From Taeniopygia guttata (taxonomy: Eukaryota; Chordata; Aves; Passeriformes; Estrildidae), in assembly GCF_048771995.1 (NCBI RefSeq), contig NC_133030.1, forward strand, positions 59,924,001-59,988,000: a DNA stretch of 64,000 bases, written 5' to 3'. Position numbers and translations under genes: made by a program. Below, piece after piece: positions 12,124 through 25,400 of the stretch. Below the pieces are notes generated by a model. It was given only the letters and a program-made list of their open reading frames with translations, was not told the DNA's origin and did no database searches. Position 1 is the stretch's first letter. Every line of letters begins with the position of its first letter.

Positions 12124-12375
12124 CTCAGGAGATAAAGCAACCAAAGACCCACTCAGCAGCTCTGGCAGGGCACCCACACAGACAGAACAGGCATTTCCCA
12201 TCAGCTTATGTGTTGTGTGCCTAATCCCAGGAACACACATTCCCAGGTGGCACCTTTGGACTGACATATGAAATTTCACCACTGGCCTTTAATTTCCCTT
12301 TTGCCTTCTAAGACTAAAACTTCTTCCAATTGCTGCTCAGCTGACCAACAGCTTTTTACTTTCCTTTGCATCCAG

Positions 12376-12458
12376 AAATACAGAACTACTGCTTCTGGGA
12401 ATTACTCAAGGATGAAGAGGGACCTTTTCTCTGTCCTGAAGCCACCAGCCATGCCCAG
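12376..12458 (+). CDS. Candidate plus-strand exon, weak
   Basis: A pyrimidine-rich tract (CTTTTTACTTTCCTTTGCATCCAG) is followed by 83 nt with two leading bases and 27 open codons (IQNYCFWELLKDEEG then PFLCPEATSHAQ), closed by CAG|GTAGGTG. Both splice signals are good. It lies on the opposite strand from the other exon candidates and has no plus-strand partner, so it may be a chance match or an exon of an antisense transcript. Confidence 0.2.
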
Positions 12459-14091
12459 GTAGGTGCAGCTCAGCCACTAAACTTCAAAACCTGTCAGACA
12501 ATGGAAAGCTCATGGCTATGCTGGAATTCCTCGTGCTTCCAAAACCTGCATCACACAAAACTCTGCAGCTGGGGCATTCCACACAGATGCCCACTGAGCA
12601 TCCCACACTTTGCACCTGGTCCAGATGCAGGTAAGCAGGAGAGAGTTTCAGCCATGGGACGCCCCAATCCCGTTCTTCTCCTGCTCCATCTGGAGCTGCA
12701 TCCCGTGTTAGTGTGATTTCCATAACCAAAAAGGGAGTTAGCCTCCATAACCACAACCCAAAGGGTATATTTAGCTCAACTGGAAGACAAAGGAGATCAT
12801 GTCCACCACAGATTAAATCAGCTGAGTGTGCTTACGCCAGGAGCGCCCGTCTGCCACCCATGGCAGCTCCACAGATTTATTCCCAGCTCCACACTTTAGT
12901 GATCCCCCAACAGACCTGCTCCACCAAAGCTCTGGAAAGCAAAGAGGTAGAAGAATGGGTCCAACAGGTTTCCAAAGCCTTGGGCAGGACACAGTCTCTC
13001 GCAAGGGTTTGTGTCATCTGTCTAGACCCTGGAGCCACGGCATGGGATGAGGTGCAGGAACCCACATGGGGCTGCACCTCCTTCAGCCCACAGCGAGGAA
13101 GAGGATGACAGGAAACCCTGGGGGACCCTCTGAAACCACCCCACAGCCCAGCTCTAGCGTGTCCCCTGCACCCCAGCACAGTATAGGAGGGCGAGGACAT
13201 TCCCCTCATGGTCTTCAGGACCTTTCCTTCATGTCTGCCTCCCAGGAAAAGGTTCATTTCTCCTGCCTCATTTCCATGGATATAATTTCACCCCCCACCT
13301 CCTTTGCTGCAGTCTCACGCAACTCAAAGACGTGGTTATTTTTACATTTTCCTCCCAGGAGATGGCATCTCCACAGGGCACGGCTGCCATGCCTCATCAG
13401 ATCACTGCACCAAACTGCCTCAGCCCCACGACAGCAGGATGAAGTCGGGGGGACACCCTGCCACCAGGTATTTTTCTGTCTCACTGGCATCAAAACTCAG
13501 CAGCTTTTCAGTCAAGAGCGTCCCAAAAAAGCCAAACAGCACCAGTCCTGGAGGTTGTTCCAGCTTCTCTCTCTGTAACGCCCACCCAACACTGAAACCA
13601 TCTTCCAGTCATCCCAGTTTTAGATTTTCTGAGGCTTTTGCAGTTGTCATGGAACCCTGGAAGGCACTTGCTTCATCCACATTGAGATCTTTGTGGATTC
13701 AGGATTCCACAGGGCAAAAAGTGACAGGGTTTGGCCATGCCATGATGGCAAGGTCCACAACATGACCTCCTTGATGTGGCACATGGGCTTCAGCACAGCA
13801 TTCCATATCTTTAGACCCACATCTCTTATTGGGCACTTTTACACTGGGAGAAGGAAAAAAGCAATACTTTTTTTTTCCAATGGCTTTTGGAATTTAGGGA
13901 GTAGGGAGATGGAGAGCAAAATTCTAGGCACTCAGGGAAAAGCTGGTTTGTGCTTTTTGTGTTCTCCTGTCCCTAGGAGAGTTCCAAGTGGGGCAGAAGG
14001 GTGATCTGCTGCATGTCACAGCACATCTGCAGCAGCTACACCCTGCAAGTTCACCCAGTGTTTTCCTTTCTCCCTTTCCCTTGTCAGAATC
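12459..14091. other. Unique non-coding stretch
   Basis: No repeat family and no supportable exon seen. There is a T tract near 13,868-13,876. Confidence 0.35.
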
Positions 14092-14700
14092 TGTGGATAT
14101 TGGTGATTCTGAAATTGTAGAAAGTCTCTGTCTTTCTGCCCCACTGCCAAAGCAGAAGCCATAATTGGTCTGTGCTGGTTTCAAGGTTGTTTATTCTGTT
14201 TATCTCTAACATGTTCTGCTGCCCTGCCGCAGCTCTGTCCTGCAGGGCAGCGTGTGGGGCTCTGCCCTCAGTGGGATGGTACAAACATTAAATACCAGAA
14301 ACTACCTGTGCTGGATTTACAATAACGTGCCAATATCTGTCACCTACGTTGAACAGTGTGTCCCCAGCCTAAACCAACAGAAAAATGCCAACACTGCAGT
14401 GAAACATGGAGGGCATGAAGAAGGAGGAAAAGGACAAGGCACACCCAATTTCCTCCATCTTGTCCCCTCTGAACCCCTAATCTAGAATCCTAAAATTTTA
14501 CTTTTGCACCCGTGCCACACTTAATTATTACTCTTATCAAACACTCAAAGCTTGTAATTCATCCTGTGAGATTGAAAACTCTTTTCCATGGACAGAGATC
14601 ACAGCCAGTGTCTCCCGGGGCTCTGTCCAGGGGGGTTTCTGACCCCTGCCACGGTCCCAGACCTGCCAGGGCAGCCAGAGGGAAGCCCTGGATTCCCACA
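14092..14700 (-). mobile_element. Solo LTR, endogenous retrovirus fossil, copy 1
   Basis: This ~609 bp sequence is nearly the same as the LTRs at 20,921-21,537 and 42,065-42,681, but inverted. In its own orientation it starts TGTGGGAATCC and ends TGACA, the TG...CA form of LTR ends, and carries an AATAAA signal (14,190-14,195 on this strand). It is flanked by TCCCT on both sides, a five-base match. No internal retroviral region adjoins it, so it is a solo LTR left by recombination. By eye it differs from the other copies by a few percent. Confidence 0.82.
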
Positions 14701-17700
14701 TCCCTGAGATCACTCTTGCCATCATTTGTGCCTAACAGCGAGGCCAGGCATGCAGGGAAGAAGGTACCACCTGTGCATGGCTTATCTGTAGCTACTTTAC
14801 AAATAAAAGTGATCATAATGAACGCTGCACCCTAGAAGAAATCCTAGTGCCCTTATCCCTCCTACACCTCCCAAAGCAGAGCACAGATCCAGCTGCTCTG
14901 CAACCTTATCTTGATGCAGGAACAGTCTGGGACAGAGATAGAAGGGCTCCCCGAAGGCACAGCTTATTAAAGGCATCTTTCCTTAATCACTTCTCTTCAA
15001 AAACACCGTGCTGAAGCGCCGTTCCCGGACTGGTTTTCATCACAGCAGCAGCAAACACCCCCAGCCTGGAGAGGTTGTGTGTCCCCCTGGAAAGCCAAAG
15101 GGTTTTTCCAGGCTAAAAAGCAGCCTAAGACCAGACAGATATACCCAAGCCAAGGCACTTTGGGGGACCTGCAGCTGAGAGTCACCAGCAGCTCCCAAAC
15201 ACACCCCAGGGATGTCACAGGAATGGGGGCCAGCACAGTAATGAAGTGCACGGGATGCTCCCTCTTTATCCAGCAGCTTTTCCCTGCAAGCCCACTCCTG
15301 CTGCTGCAGGGGATTGCACACTTGCAGCCAAACACTGCTAATCCCAGGTTTCAAGAACCAGAGCTACAAAACAACCACACAAAGAGGCAGCAGCTCGCAC
15401 GCATCCCGCATCCCGGGAACCTCCCTGCAGCCAACGCCTCTCTGTTTATCCAACACAAGATCTTCACTCGTTCAGCTATTTCCATCCCACCCTGCTATTA
15501 ATGGATGCAGAAGGCGGTTGGGTGAGGCGTTTGACAAAAATCTCATTTAGAGATCAAGACAAGCTTAATTGGTTTCTAGCCAGACCTGCACAAAGATGGG
15601 TTACTCCACAAATACAGTTGCTAATCTGTCCATTATACTCCCTAAGCTCCCACCCACAAAGAAAAAGAAAATAAAGCAAAGATGCACAAAAGAATGCAGG
15701 ATTTTGAACGTGTTACTTCCAGCTAGGAACACATCACGAGTGGTGAATTCTACAAGAACAAGAGCTTTGCTTTTCTTTGAAGGAAAAGGATAACCAAGCA
15801 GTAAACAAAATAACAACAAAAAGACCTAACACAGATTAGATCTGTATTTTCCACTGGCAATCCCCAGCCATTCTTGAAGAGCATTTCCAGCAGCTATTGT
15901 TTCTGTGGGCAGGCAGAAACAGGGGAAAAGCTTACACGGCCAAGGAGACATCATGTCACAAGTGACAGAGTGGAAAGGATGGGGAACCTCGTGATTAAAA
16001 AGCACAGGACTGAAACCCTGGAGAGCTGAATTCACTTCCGAACTTGGCTGTAAAAAAAAAAAAAAATTAAATTCGCGAATTTCCTGTGTGATCACATCCT
16101 AGATGATTTATTCAAAACCTAGTGTTGAAAAGCCAAGGGAGGGGGAAGGAAGCAGGAGGAGGAAGGGGAAGACACGGTCCTGTGGGCTTTTAATAAGCTT
16201 GGGGTTAGAGCAGCACTGGCAAGCTGTGAACATCCATCAGTGCTGGGCACTGCATGACCTGGAGTGGTGCTGGGAAAGCACTGAGCATCCCACAAGCTCA
16301 GGTGAGAGCTGTGCCCAGGTGTGTGCCATGGGCTCACATCCCACAGGCTTCTGCAGCGCTGGACTCCCAGCAGAAACACAGCCACGAGCAAAATGGGAAG
16401 GCTGGGGATGCTTTCCCCCCCTGGAGCTACACCAGGATTGAGAACCAAGAACATAAAGCTGCCCCCCAAATGCAGCGTGTTGTAAATCAGACACAGCCCA
16501 GCTCCAGCGCTGCAGAGCAGCTGCAGCAGCAGCACAGGTAGATGCAGGGGATGCAAGCCTGCCTCTTTGGTGACAACCTTCTCCCCTCGTGCAGCAGCCC
16601 AGGACTCCCAGCTCCAGCAGAGAAAGCCTGGTTATTTTCCTGAAAGCCAGCCAGTTCTGCTAGTCTGGGGGCACTGCACCCACAGGAGAGCTGAGCTGCG
16701 GATCCTCTGGCAGGACAGAGCCAAAAACAAGGCCAGTGACAGAAAGGACAGGGGTCCTGTGCTTGGGACCTTTACAGCAACATCCCCTGAGCTCCAGAGC
16801 ACCTTTCCAGGGCCTTTTGCAGCAGGTGAGTTCAGAGTAGTGCAGAGAGACAGAAAGGTGTTTTTCCAAGGTGAGCACAAACCCAAGGCTTGGTGCAAAC
16901 AGCAGCCCAGTCTCTGGCGTTGGACAAGAGCTTCCAGGCACGGAGATGTGGGGTTGGTGCTGTCCCAAAACGCTGCTGTGGGAAACTCAGGGTGAACAGA
17001 TTCAAACTTTTCCTTTCAGCAGCGAGACAAGCTGTAATTAGCAGCACTGAGTCCAACCCAGGGGCTGGATAAGGACATTCCCGTGACATATCTGACAAGG
17101 CGACTATTGGATATATTTTCCTTGGCTTTTTTCCTCTTTGGAAAAATGAGCACCCATTTTTCACAGGTCTTTTTTTCCCCCACTCCATGTTGTCTGGAGT
17201 CAGTTTCCCAGAGAAAGGGCATACAATTCAGAATACACTGTAACAGCCCATTACCACAGCTGGAGATGGGGTCTTGCCATCCCCAGGGATGGGTCCCTCC
17301 TTAATTATCCCACACCTCATGGCACACTGGGGATGCCAGACCCCAAAGACACAGTCTCAGTTTGACTTTCACCAAAGTGAAAAACACAGTCCAAACCACA
17401 AGGCAAAAGTAAAATAAAAACATGAACATGAGGCAACTGAGCTACAGCTGCAAGACACATCATCACCACTGTCTCACACATCTCTCACCTAGCTCAGCCT
17501 CATCCCCAGAGCAAAACCAACATAGCTTCCTGTGATGCAACTACAAGCAATCCTTTGGAAATCAATCCAGGGAATTTTGAGGCTGAAGTCCCTCTTTACT
17601 GTCTTTTCCTCATGATGAAAGCTGTCACACTATAGAACGGCTTGAAAAGCCTGATGTAAGGTAAGTCCTAGTGTGGCAGCTAAGGGAACAGCACAATTTC

Positions 17701-17998
17701 ATGACTAGGTAATGCACATCATAGCCTGTCACACATCACTGCAGTTTGAACACAGCTATGACCACCACTGCATCAATTAAGAACTGATAAATTTTGCTGA
17801 ACCTGATAAAGGGAAGAGCAGCATTTAATACGTAAGTAAATGGGGGAAATAATGAGCATAAATCTAAATTCCAGCCCCAGCCCCAAAAGCAGAACTCACT
17901 ATAGGGATTACAATATTTAGCATGCTCCAAAAATTTTCCTCAACATCTTTTTGTTCCATGTTATGGGCAGGGATTTCTCGTGCCTCCCGAGCCACCAG
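14701..17998. other. Unique non-coding stretch
   Basis: No repeat family recognised. Several isolated splice-like motifs occur (for example plus-strand donors near 16,303, 16,831 and 16,871), but none makes a convincing exon. Confidence 0.35.
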
Positions 17999-18397
17999 CT
18001 ACTTCACATGCAATTTGCCAGCAGCACTATCCATGGAAAAATAGATGGAGCTAATAAATGGATCTGAGTGGTCCTCAGAAAGGTTCCAGTCTCTTTGAAG
18101 GGTGTCTCCAAAACGCTGGGACAAGGAGGGAGCATGCTGAGGTCTGAAAACCAATCTCCCAGACCTGGAGAGCTTTGGTAAGCAAATGGCTTGCGTAAAG
18201 TTTCTGTCAGAACACCCATTTGAAGCGCTGGCATTGTAAACAAGGTTGCTCCAGAGGCACCTGGGATTAGCACTGTTCAAACAGTCCTTGGCATGACTTA
18301 CCGGAGTGCCCGGGAACAGATTTGCAAGTTCAGCTTTTCTCCTGCCTGGAACCTCAGAACACCACCAGAGCTCTGACAGCTTTAACCCTTCTGTCTC
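17999..18397 (-). other. Open reading frame of 132 codons, status unknown
   Basis: The minus strand is open for 132 codons before TAG at 17,999-18,001. It has no ATG at its beginning but could start after an acceptor (…GTGTAG|GAG at 18,398-18,400, or …TTCTGAG at 18,353). The peptide looks protein-like (for example RFGDTLQRDWNLSEDHSDPF). A strong donor-like site GTAAGT at 18,296-18,301 lies inside the frame and would allow a short 51-nt exon (18,302-18,352) in another frame. It could be a terminal exon, a pseudogene piece or chance. Confidence 0.2.
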
Positions 18398-20920
18398 CTA
18401 CACAGAGCCTGAGACACAGGGATGAGCATGGCAGGAGTCCTGTGCTTGATCAAAGGACTTAGTGGAAGAAGAAAAACCAAAGAGGCTGCTTTTTTCCTGA
18501 GTTGCAGGATGAGATCCAACAGCAGGCTGTCCATGAGCAAGCTGGGCACACGAGTGTCCCTCTGCAGGAGCACGGCAGCTGAGAGCAATGCATGGGATAT
18601 GCAGGGAGAACAGTGCCAAGCCAGAAAAACACCAGTACCCAAAAGGCTTACCCTGCTATCAAGGCACAGAGCAGCTCTCTTCCCTACACTGGGCACACAA
18701 GCCAAGGCACTGAAGGAAACCTCAGCCAACCAAGCGTCCTTTGCATGCGATTCCTGTGGAAGCCAGGCACAAACAAGCGTCCTCACCTTCCCTGACACAT
18801 CCCCCCCACCCTCAGCTCTGGCAAGAAGGTGCTGTGGTTTCCAGGAGCAGCAGCAGCAGCATGAAACAACAGGAACACGAAGGATGACTGGAGTCACGGC
18901 AGGGAAAGCTTTACACAAACAGATTTACAGTCGCTTCCATCCACACGAGCATCCTTGAAGGAAACAGCTGCACCGGACCACAGCTGACACAGACTCTCCA
19001 GGATGGGACATGAGTTCACAGCTCCTCCAAGCACCATTCATTAATTGATGCTGAGGCCAAGCACTCAAAAAAAAAGCCACGCCTCATGTCTAGGTTAAAG
19101 TCAGATGGATGTGCAGCTCCAGAAAGCCACCTCAGAAAGGTATGGAAAAAAGAAAAACACTCAGGAGCAGCAGCAGGGCAGACACACCATGGATTGAATT
19201 CCATGTCACATAACACAACACAGACAGAAAACATCCTCCTGCGCTGCCTCCATGGCCATGCCACAGCAAACAATTAATCTTGCTTGTCTGGGGTGGGGGA
19301 AATGGTCTCTGGACTCTTCTTCCATCCTCTTCCTCCTCCCTGCTGGAGCTGTGAGGAAAGCCTGCCAACAGAGTTTGCCTGTAACAGGCACCAAGCTGCT
19401 AGAAAATCACCTGAGCAACATAAAACATCTTTCTACACCCTCCTGTAACACACTGCACTCTCCTTCTCACACCTCAGACCCGAGTGGCTGCAGATCACAC
19501 CCCTGAACAATGCCCCTCTGCATCCCCCGTTTTCACACTCCAGGTTTTTGGTTTTTTTCTTCATGAAATAAAATAAATTTTTTAAAATATATTTTAAAAT
19601 AAAATAAATTTACTTTTAAGTAAATTTTTAAAAATTAATTTTAATTTTTAAGCTAAAAATTAAAAAATCTCCTCCCAGCCCAAGTGGTGCAAAGCTGGCT
19701 CCCAGGTGCAGAGCACAGCCCCAGCTGCCCTGCCCTGCAGCCTCAGCGTAGGACAGCTGTGTTCCTGCCCAAAAACAATGTGAGGACTTTGCTGCTTGGG
19801 AACAGTCTGCCCTCAAATGCTCAACCCTCCAACCTCTGCTCACTAGAAGGGGAGACAAGCTGATCCTCACTCCTGCAAAGCATCGGAGGAACCCACACCC
19901 TGCAGAGCCTTCCCCAAAAGCTGCCAAGCTCTGCAGCTCAGTTTTGCATATTGGTACAGAGCCCAGCTGCTGGCGTTTCGCACATCACCCCCCAGAGTCT
20001 GCCTCTGAATGGCACAATTTGGAATTTTTTCCTCTTGCCACACTGCCCCAAGGCAGGATCTGCCAGCAGCCCTGCCCATCGCCACGGGAAACAGGATGAA
20101 AGCCCCGTGTGAAAGACGAAAGCAGGGAGCAAGAACACTGGGAGATCCCACTGTGTTCTCCTAGGGATGGGCACAGGCCAGGTGGATTAATTGAGTCCTT
20201 CCCTTCTCTTTACCTCACCGATCTCTGGCTGTTGCCAAGTTGTTCTGAGCTTTGGCACGGCTGCTTTCCACCCAGGGCCGGCACAAAAGGCGATGAGGAG
20301 CCTCAGTGCAGAATTCCTGGCAGCAGCCCAAACCCAGAGGTCGGTAACTGGGTCACTGGGTTCAGCTTCCGAAAACCATTCCTTCAGGAGGTGTGGTACA
20401 GGCAGGCACCGTCTGCAGACGGAGCTGGACACTCCTGCAGCTCCTCCACCACACCTGCAGCTCCTCCACCACACCCTCCACACCTTATTTCATTAACCAC
20501 TCCTAAAAGCACTCGGTGGCACAGGGACAGAGCAGCCTGGACAGGGAGAGCCCCGACTTGCCAGCTGCGTGCATGGGGAAGACATGATTCAGGTAAGCAG
20601 CACGTAGCTGAAAGCACATCGCTATGCAGCGCTCAGCCCCAGGAATGCAGAAGGGAAACATGAAGCCACTTGTCTGGCACGGCAAATAACCCTTCAATCA
20701 TCCGCCAGGCCCTGCCGGGGAGCTCTGGGTTGGGAAAGAAGAGGATTTCTCCAGCCAGCAACGCGCCAGCTCTTACCAACCGCACCACGAGGCGCTGCTG
20801 CGCTTCCTCGGCGCTGCAATCAGCTCCAAACACAAAAAAATAAAACTTCCACCAGCACTGAAGCAAGTGGCGTGTACTGCAGGAAGAGAAGAGGTTTGAA
20901 GAGCAACCAGCATTGGCAGC
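18398..20920. other. Unique non-coding stretch with AT-rich block
   Basis: No gene or repeat family recognised. A block of about 110 bp at 19,557-19,668 is almost pure A/T with many AAATT and TTTAA words. Confidence 0.4.
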
Positions 20921-21537
20921 TGTGGGAATCCAGGGCTTCCCTCTGGTTGCCCTGGCAGGGCCTGGGACCCTGGCAGGGGTCAGGAACCCCCCTGGACAGA
21001 GTCCCCAGAGACACTGTCTGTGATCTCTGTCCATGGAAAAGAGTTTTCAATCTTACAGGATGAATTACAAGCTCTGAGTGTTTGATATGAGTAATAATTA
21101 AGTGTGACACGGGTGCAAAAGTAAAATTTTAAGTTTCTAGATTAGGGGTTCAGAGGGGACAAGATGAAGGAATTGGGTGTGTCTTGTTCTTTTCCTCCTT
21201 CTTCATGCCCTCCATGTTTCACTGTGGTGTTGGCATTTTTCTGTTGGTTTAGGCTGGGGACCACTGTTCAATGTAGGTGACAGATATTGGCACGTTATTG
21301 TAAATCCAGCACAGGTAGTTTGTGGTATTTAATGTTTGTACCATCCCACTGAGGGCAGAGCCCCACACGCTGCCCTGCAGGACAGAGCTGCGGCAGGGCA
21401 GCAGAACATGTTAGAGATAAACAGAATAAACAACCTTGAAACCAGCACAGACCAATTATGGCTTCTGCTTTGGCAACAGGGCAGAAAGACAGAGACTTTC
21501 TACAATCTGGGAATCACCAATACCACAGATTCCGACA
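20921..21537 (+). mobile_element. Solo LTR, endogenous retrovirus fossil, copy 2
   Basis: A 617 bp LTR from TGTGGGAATCC to CCGACA, flanked by the same six bases GGCAGC on both sides (20,915-20,920 and 21,538-21,543). A six-base target-site duplication is typical of class II (ERVK-type) retroviruses. It carries AATAAA at 21,425-21,430. No internal region is present. The exact flanks and high similarity to copy 3 suggest a fairly young, lineage-specific insertion. Confidence 0.88.
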
Positions 21538-22485
21538 GGCAGCCACGGGCAGTGGCAGGATGAGCAGCAGCTGGTGGGTAAGAACAGGCCTGTCCAACAC
21601 CGCCCTTCCAGCGGTCACGGCGATGTTTTGAACACAGGTTCTCAAGGCAGCTCCGCCACGAGGAGCAGAACGTGGAGAAACCTTCTGAGTCACGGTCACA
21701 TCGGCTCGCCAGTCAGTGTCTCTAGGCTGGGCCACCCCAACCAGTTTGGCTGACTCAGGAAGGGACCATGAGCAACCTCGTCTCCCGGGTGTTCCAGGCA
21801 GCACAAACCTCCTCCATTTAATGTATTTACCATAAACTCCCCCCAAAAGGCTGAGGGTGAACATAGGAGGGAGCACAAACAGGACAGGGTAATCAGAGAC
21901 TCCTGTGAGGGCACAGAGGTTGCTCCAGACCTGGGAACAGCATGGGACAGATGCCTTTGGGAATGACCTGACCCAACCCCACCGTGAGGAAAACATAGGC
22001 CAGATGTTCAGACAACTTCAGGCACTAATTTGGTTAATTTGCTGTAATTCAGGTGGCTGGTGTTCAGGCCACACCAATCATGAAACAAAGTGCTGTCAGC
22101 TCAGATCCTGAAACTCTTCAGTCAACTAACCACGTCTTTACAGTGTGCCAGGGCCGTTTCTCTCATTTCCATCTCCTTTGGTTTTCTTCTCAGTGGCCAC
22201 AAAGATCTGAAAGCTTTGTGAACCACTGAGCTGAGATTTTCTGAGCTACCCCAGGACTCCTGGTTCCTCAGTGAATTCCAGAATGTTATAATGCCACAAG
22301 GACAGAAGATACAAAGTGCAAATGGTCTCCTGAGAGGGCAGGAGGGTTACGTAGGCACCAGCACAGCTTTTCTCCCAATTAAGGAAGAAAGAAAAGAAGA
22401 ATCAAAGGCAAACAGCAAATTACAACATGTATCTGGCAAGGGGCTGTGGAGCCTCTAATTTCTGCACTAAATAGAAAGTTGGAAA
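21538..22485. other. Unique non-coding stretch
   Basis: No supportable gene or repeat family seen. Confidence 0.35.
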
Positions 22486-22580
22486 TCGTAGAATCCCAGA
22501 ATGGTTTGGGTTGGAATGGACCCTAAAGACCATCTGGTTCCAACCCCCTTCCCCTAGTTTAGGTTGCTCAAAGAATATGC
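22486..22580 (-). mobile_element. CR1 LINE 3' tail fragment
   Basis: A reverse-oriented CR1 end: 'gtagaatcccagaatggttt', 'gggttggaatggaccctaaa', 'catctggttccaacccc', followed by 'ttaggttgctca'. Only the last ~95 bases of the element remain. Confidence 0.88.
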
Positions 22581-25400
22581 CATGAAGGGTGAGGGAACTA
22601 ATGCAATACTCAGAAAAGCTTCTGGTGGAATATTTAATGACTTTCCAACCCTTAACTAGCTGTTTCTCTCATCCCCTACTATGGTAAATACATAGACCGA
22701 GTAGATCTATGTGACTTAGCATCTAAATTAACCAAAACACAAGTCAGGATCAGGCATTCAGTATTTCTGCCCCAATTTACAGCCCTTTGCTTAGATCAGC
22801 TCCTATTTTTTCAGCATAGCACTGACATCTGTTGTGTTGCATGAGTGAAAAGTACATATATGATTAAGAGATGGGGGGAAAGAGAGGGGGGGGAAAAAAA
22901 ATCAGTGTGGACATGACTTGAATTTTGTGGCATTAGGCTGCCACGACTTGCAAATAAACAGCTGTCCCAGCAGGTCCATGCAAGCTTAACAGCACAGCAG
23001 TAAAACACAAGGTTTTTCTTCCCCTTTAAAAGGGTTTTACTTTTATAAAAAAAGTATATTTTTATAAGAAAATAAATTGCAGGTTGAAGAATCATAGTTA
23101 GGTCACACTCAATTCCAGCAGAACAAGCACACCCTGCTTCACATGGCCTCACCAGTCACTCCACAGCAGTGGCAGCTTTCTGAAGCCAAGTTAAGATATT
23201 TAATTACCAGCATCAAGTCAGAAACCAAAGCGTCCAACAAAATCCTCATTTGTGAGCGAAGGCTGCAGAAATGCTGTTCAGCAGGCTTTGGCAATCTGCA
23301 AAGCTGACAGCTGGATGCCCTGGCTTATCGGCTGCTGGAGCACAGGCGGAAAAAAGCTCTGAATAGTTGCAGTGCCGAGCGAGCCTTCCAGGCAGCCCCG
23401 CCAGCCTCTTAAAAAGGCTCACAGAAATAGGCAGGCTTCATTTATTAATACTTCAGAGATAAAAGTGGCCGTGTAGGAGCAGCTCAGTGGGTGTCTGTGC
23501 AGGAGGAGGATGGGCAGACCACTCACTCTGGGTGGTGCATCTGTCAGGATCCCCATGCAACCCGTTCAGGTTGTAAATGCACCACTGTGCAACCTGGGCA
23601 CGTGGTGGGCTGCTCCAAGTGCATCCCCCTTTAGGATGGACCCAGCAGGGATGGTCACGCATGGAAACTTGAAAGCAGGAAGATGGGAGCCAGAGAAGCC
23701 ACGCTGTTGGCTGGCTGACAAACAGAATTTGTGGGAAGCCCAGCTGCCCCACAGCTCCATGTCCCCACTGCCTTGAGTTCCTCAGCTGTGATGTGACAGC
23801 GCGGGAAAAGTGGAGGAAGGAACCAAAACAAAGCACAGAAGCAAAGGGAGATAATCACAATCCAGTTAGACCAGCTGTCCCCAGGTCTGGCCTGTCCTCA
23901 CCATTCCTGCTCCCTCCTGCACCCCTGCCACAAACAAAGGGTCAGATAAGGAGCCAGCTCAGGTCAAGACCGGTTTGACTCCGTTTCAAGCCCAGGGGAG
24001 CGGATTCAGAGCTGATTTTACACCTCACCCATCCTGTTTGCCTCCCTGGGGCAGAGGCCAGTACATAGAGCAGGGACCCAAAACTCGCAGGGCCGTGTCA
24101 GGGCACCACAGGCAGAGCCACACGCCAGCTGAGCGCTGGCCAGAGCCAGGAAGTGTCACTGCTTCCTCCTGTCCCGGTGTCACATAACACTGGGCGGTCA
24201 GAGATCGAGGACTTTGGCTTTTGCTTCCTGCTCCTGACAGAGCAGGGCAGGTCCCGGCATATGGCCATGGGGAGAGCAGGGCGAGTCACTCATTAATCCA
24301 GGAACAGCAAGGTGGATGTCTGACCTGCGGGTATGGGGGGAAACGCACGCCAAAACAAACTCCAGTGCTCGTGGAAAAAGGTCCAGATGCTGCAGGACAC
24401 ATCTACTCCTAATGGGACTCAAAGAGGGGCAGGCAGGGAATGCCAATAGCTTTGGAATAAACTGGTTTTGGTTTTTGGCAAGGGAGGATAATGAGGTTGC
24501 ACCACGGTTGACCACTGAGGCATTAATACACACCTGCACTTGATTTTGTACACAGTACCAGAATCAACCTCTAGAGAGGGAGAAAAGAAAACCAATGGCT
24601 TCTCCCTCTCTGTGCATCGAGGAGAAGCTGCCTGGCTGTACAATGGCCGGCATCTGCAGTGCTCAGGCCTGCTCAAAACCACCAGGGCAGCCTCTGCCAT
24701 GGGCTGCCCTCTCCCCAGCACCTGCAAAAGGAGACTTGGCTGCACCCCGTGATCTTCCACCTGCCTCCGATTTCCACAGGGAGCCCCTTGCCCCCAGTTT
24801 GGCAAGCACAGCCTGGTCGGTTCACGTGGCTTTTGTCAGGAGGCACATTATTGTCACATTATCATCTGTCTGTGCCTTAAATTAACCTTGATCACTTAAA
24901 GATGCAGCAAGACTGTTTCACACCAGCACCAATGCAAGAGGCAGCATGGTGTGAAAGCCATGAGGGTTGCAGACCCCAGGCACCAAACCCCACTGTTCAC
25001 ACTGAAGACTTCATGCCAAGTAGAACACCAGGATCCGACCACAGCCACAGCACAGCAATGGCAGCCAACCCCCGAAGCTCCATGCAGCAGGGGCATTGTC
25101 CCTCCTCCAGGGAGACCCCTGACCAGAATCCTCCCTCCCAGAATTTTCGGGTGGGTGCAGCCAGTGACAGACCGGACCTCCCCACCTGGTGCCTGAGCCA
25201 CACACCTGCTTGTAGCCAAGCCATAGCCCAACACCGGCACATGCCAAAATCCTACTCCCACATCAAAGCATCGGCCGGACAAGAGCACGCCTGCAGCAAA
25301 ATGTGTGACACCAGCACCAGAGGCTTGGCACACACAGACGATGGAGCAGCCCCAAATGGGGAGGCACTCAGGAAGCTGAAATCCCCCAAAGCCCCCGGGA
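22581..25400. other. Unique non-coding stretch
   Basis: No repeat family or supportable exon. GC content rises toward the CpG island on the right. Confidence 0.35.

Noticed and set aside
14252-14485. 77-codon frame repeated at 42,279-42,512, looking like a conserved small gene
   Set aside because: It is part of the solo LTR family; the repetition is due to the mobile element, not to a gene family.
16254-16875. Plus-strand donor-like sites (CAG|GTGAGA, CAG|GTGAGT, AAG|GTGAGC) with short open stretches
   Set aside because: Acceptors are poor or exons very short. Isolated donor matches of this quality are expected every kilobase or so.
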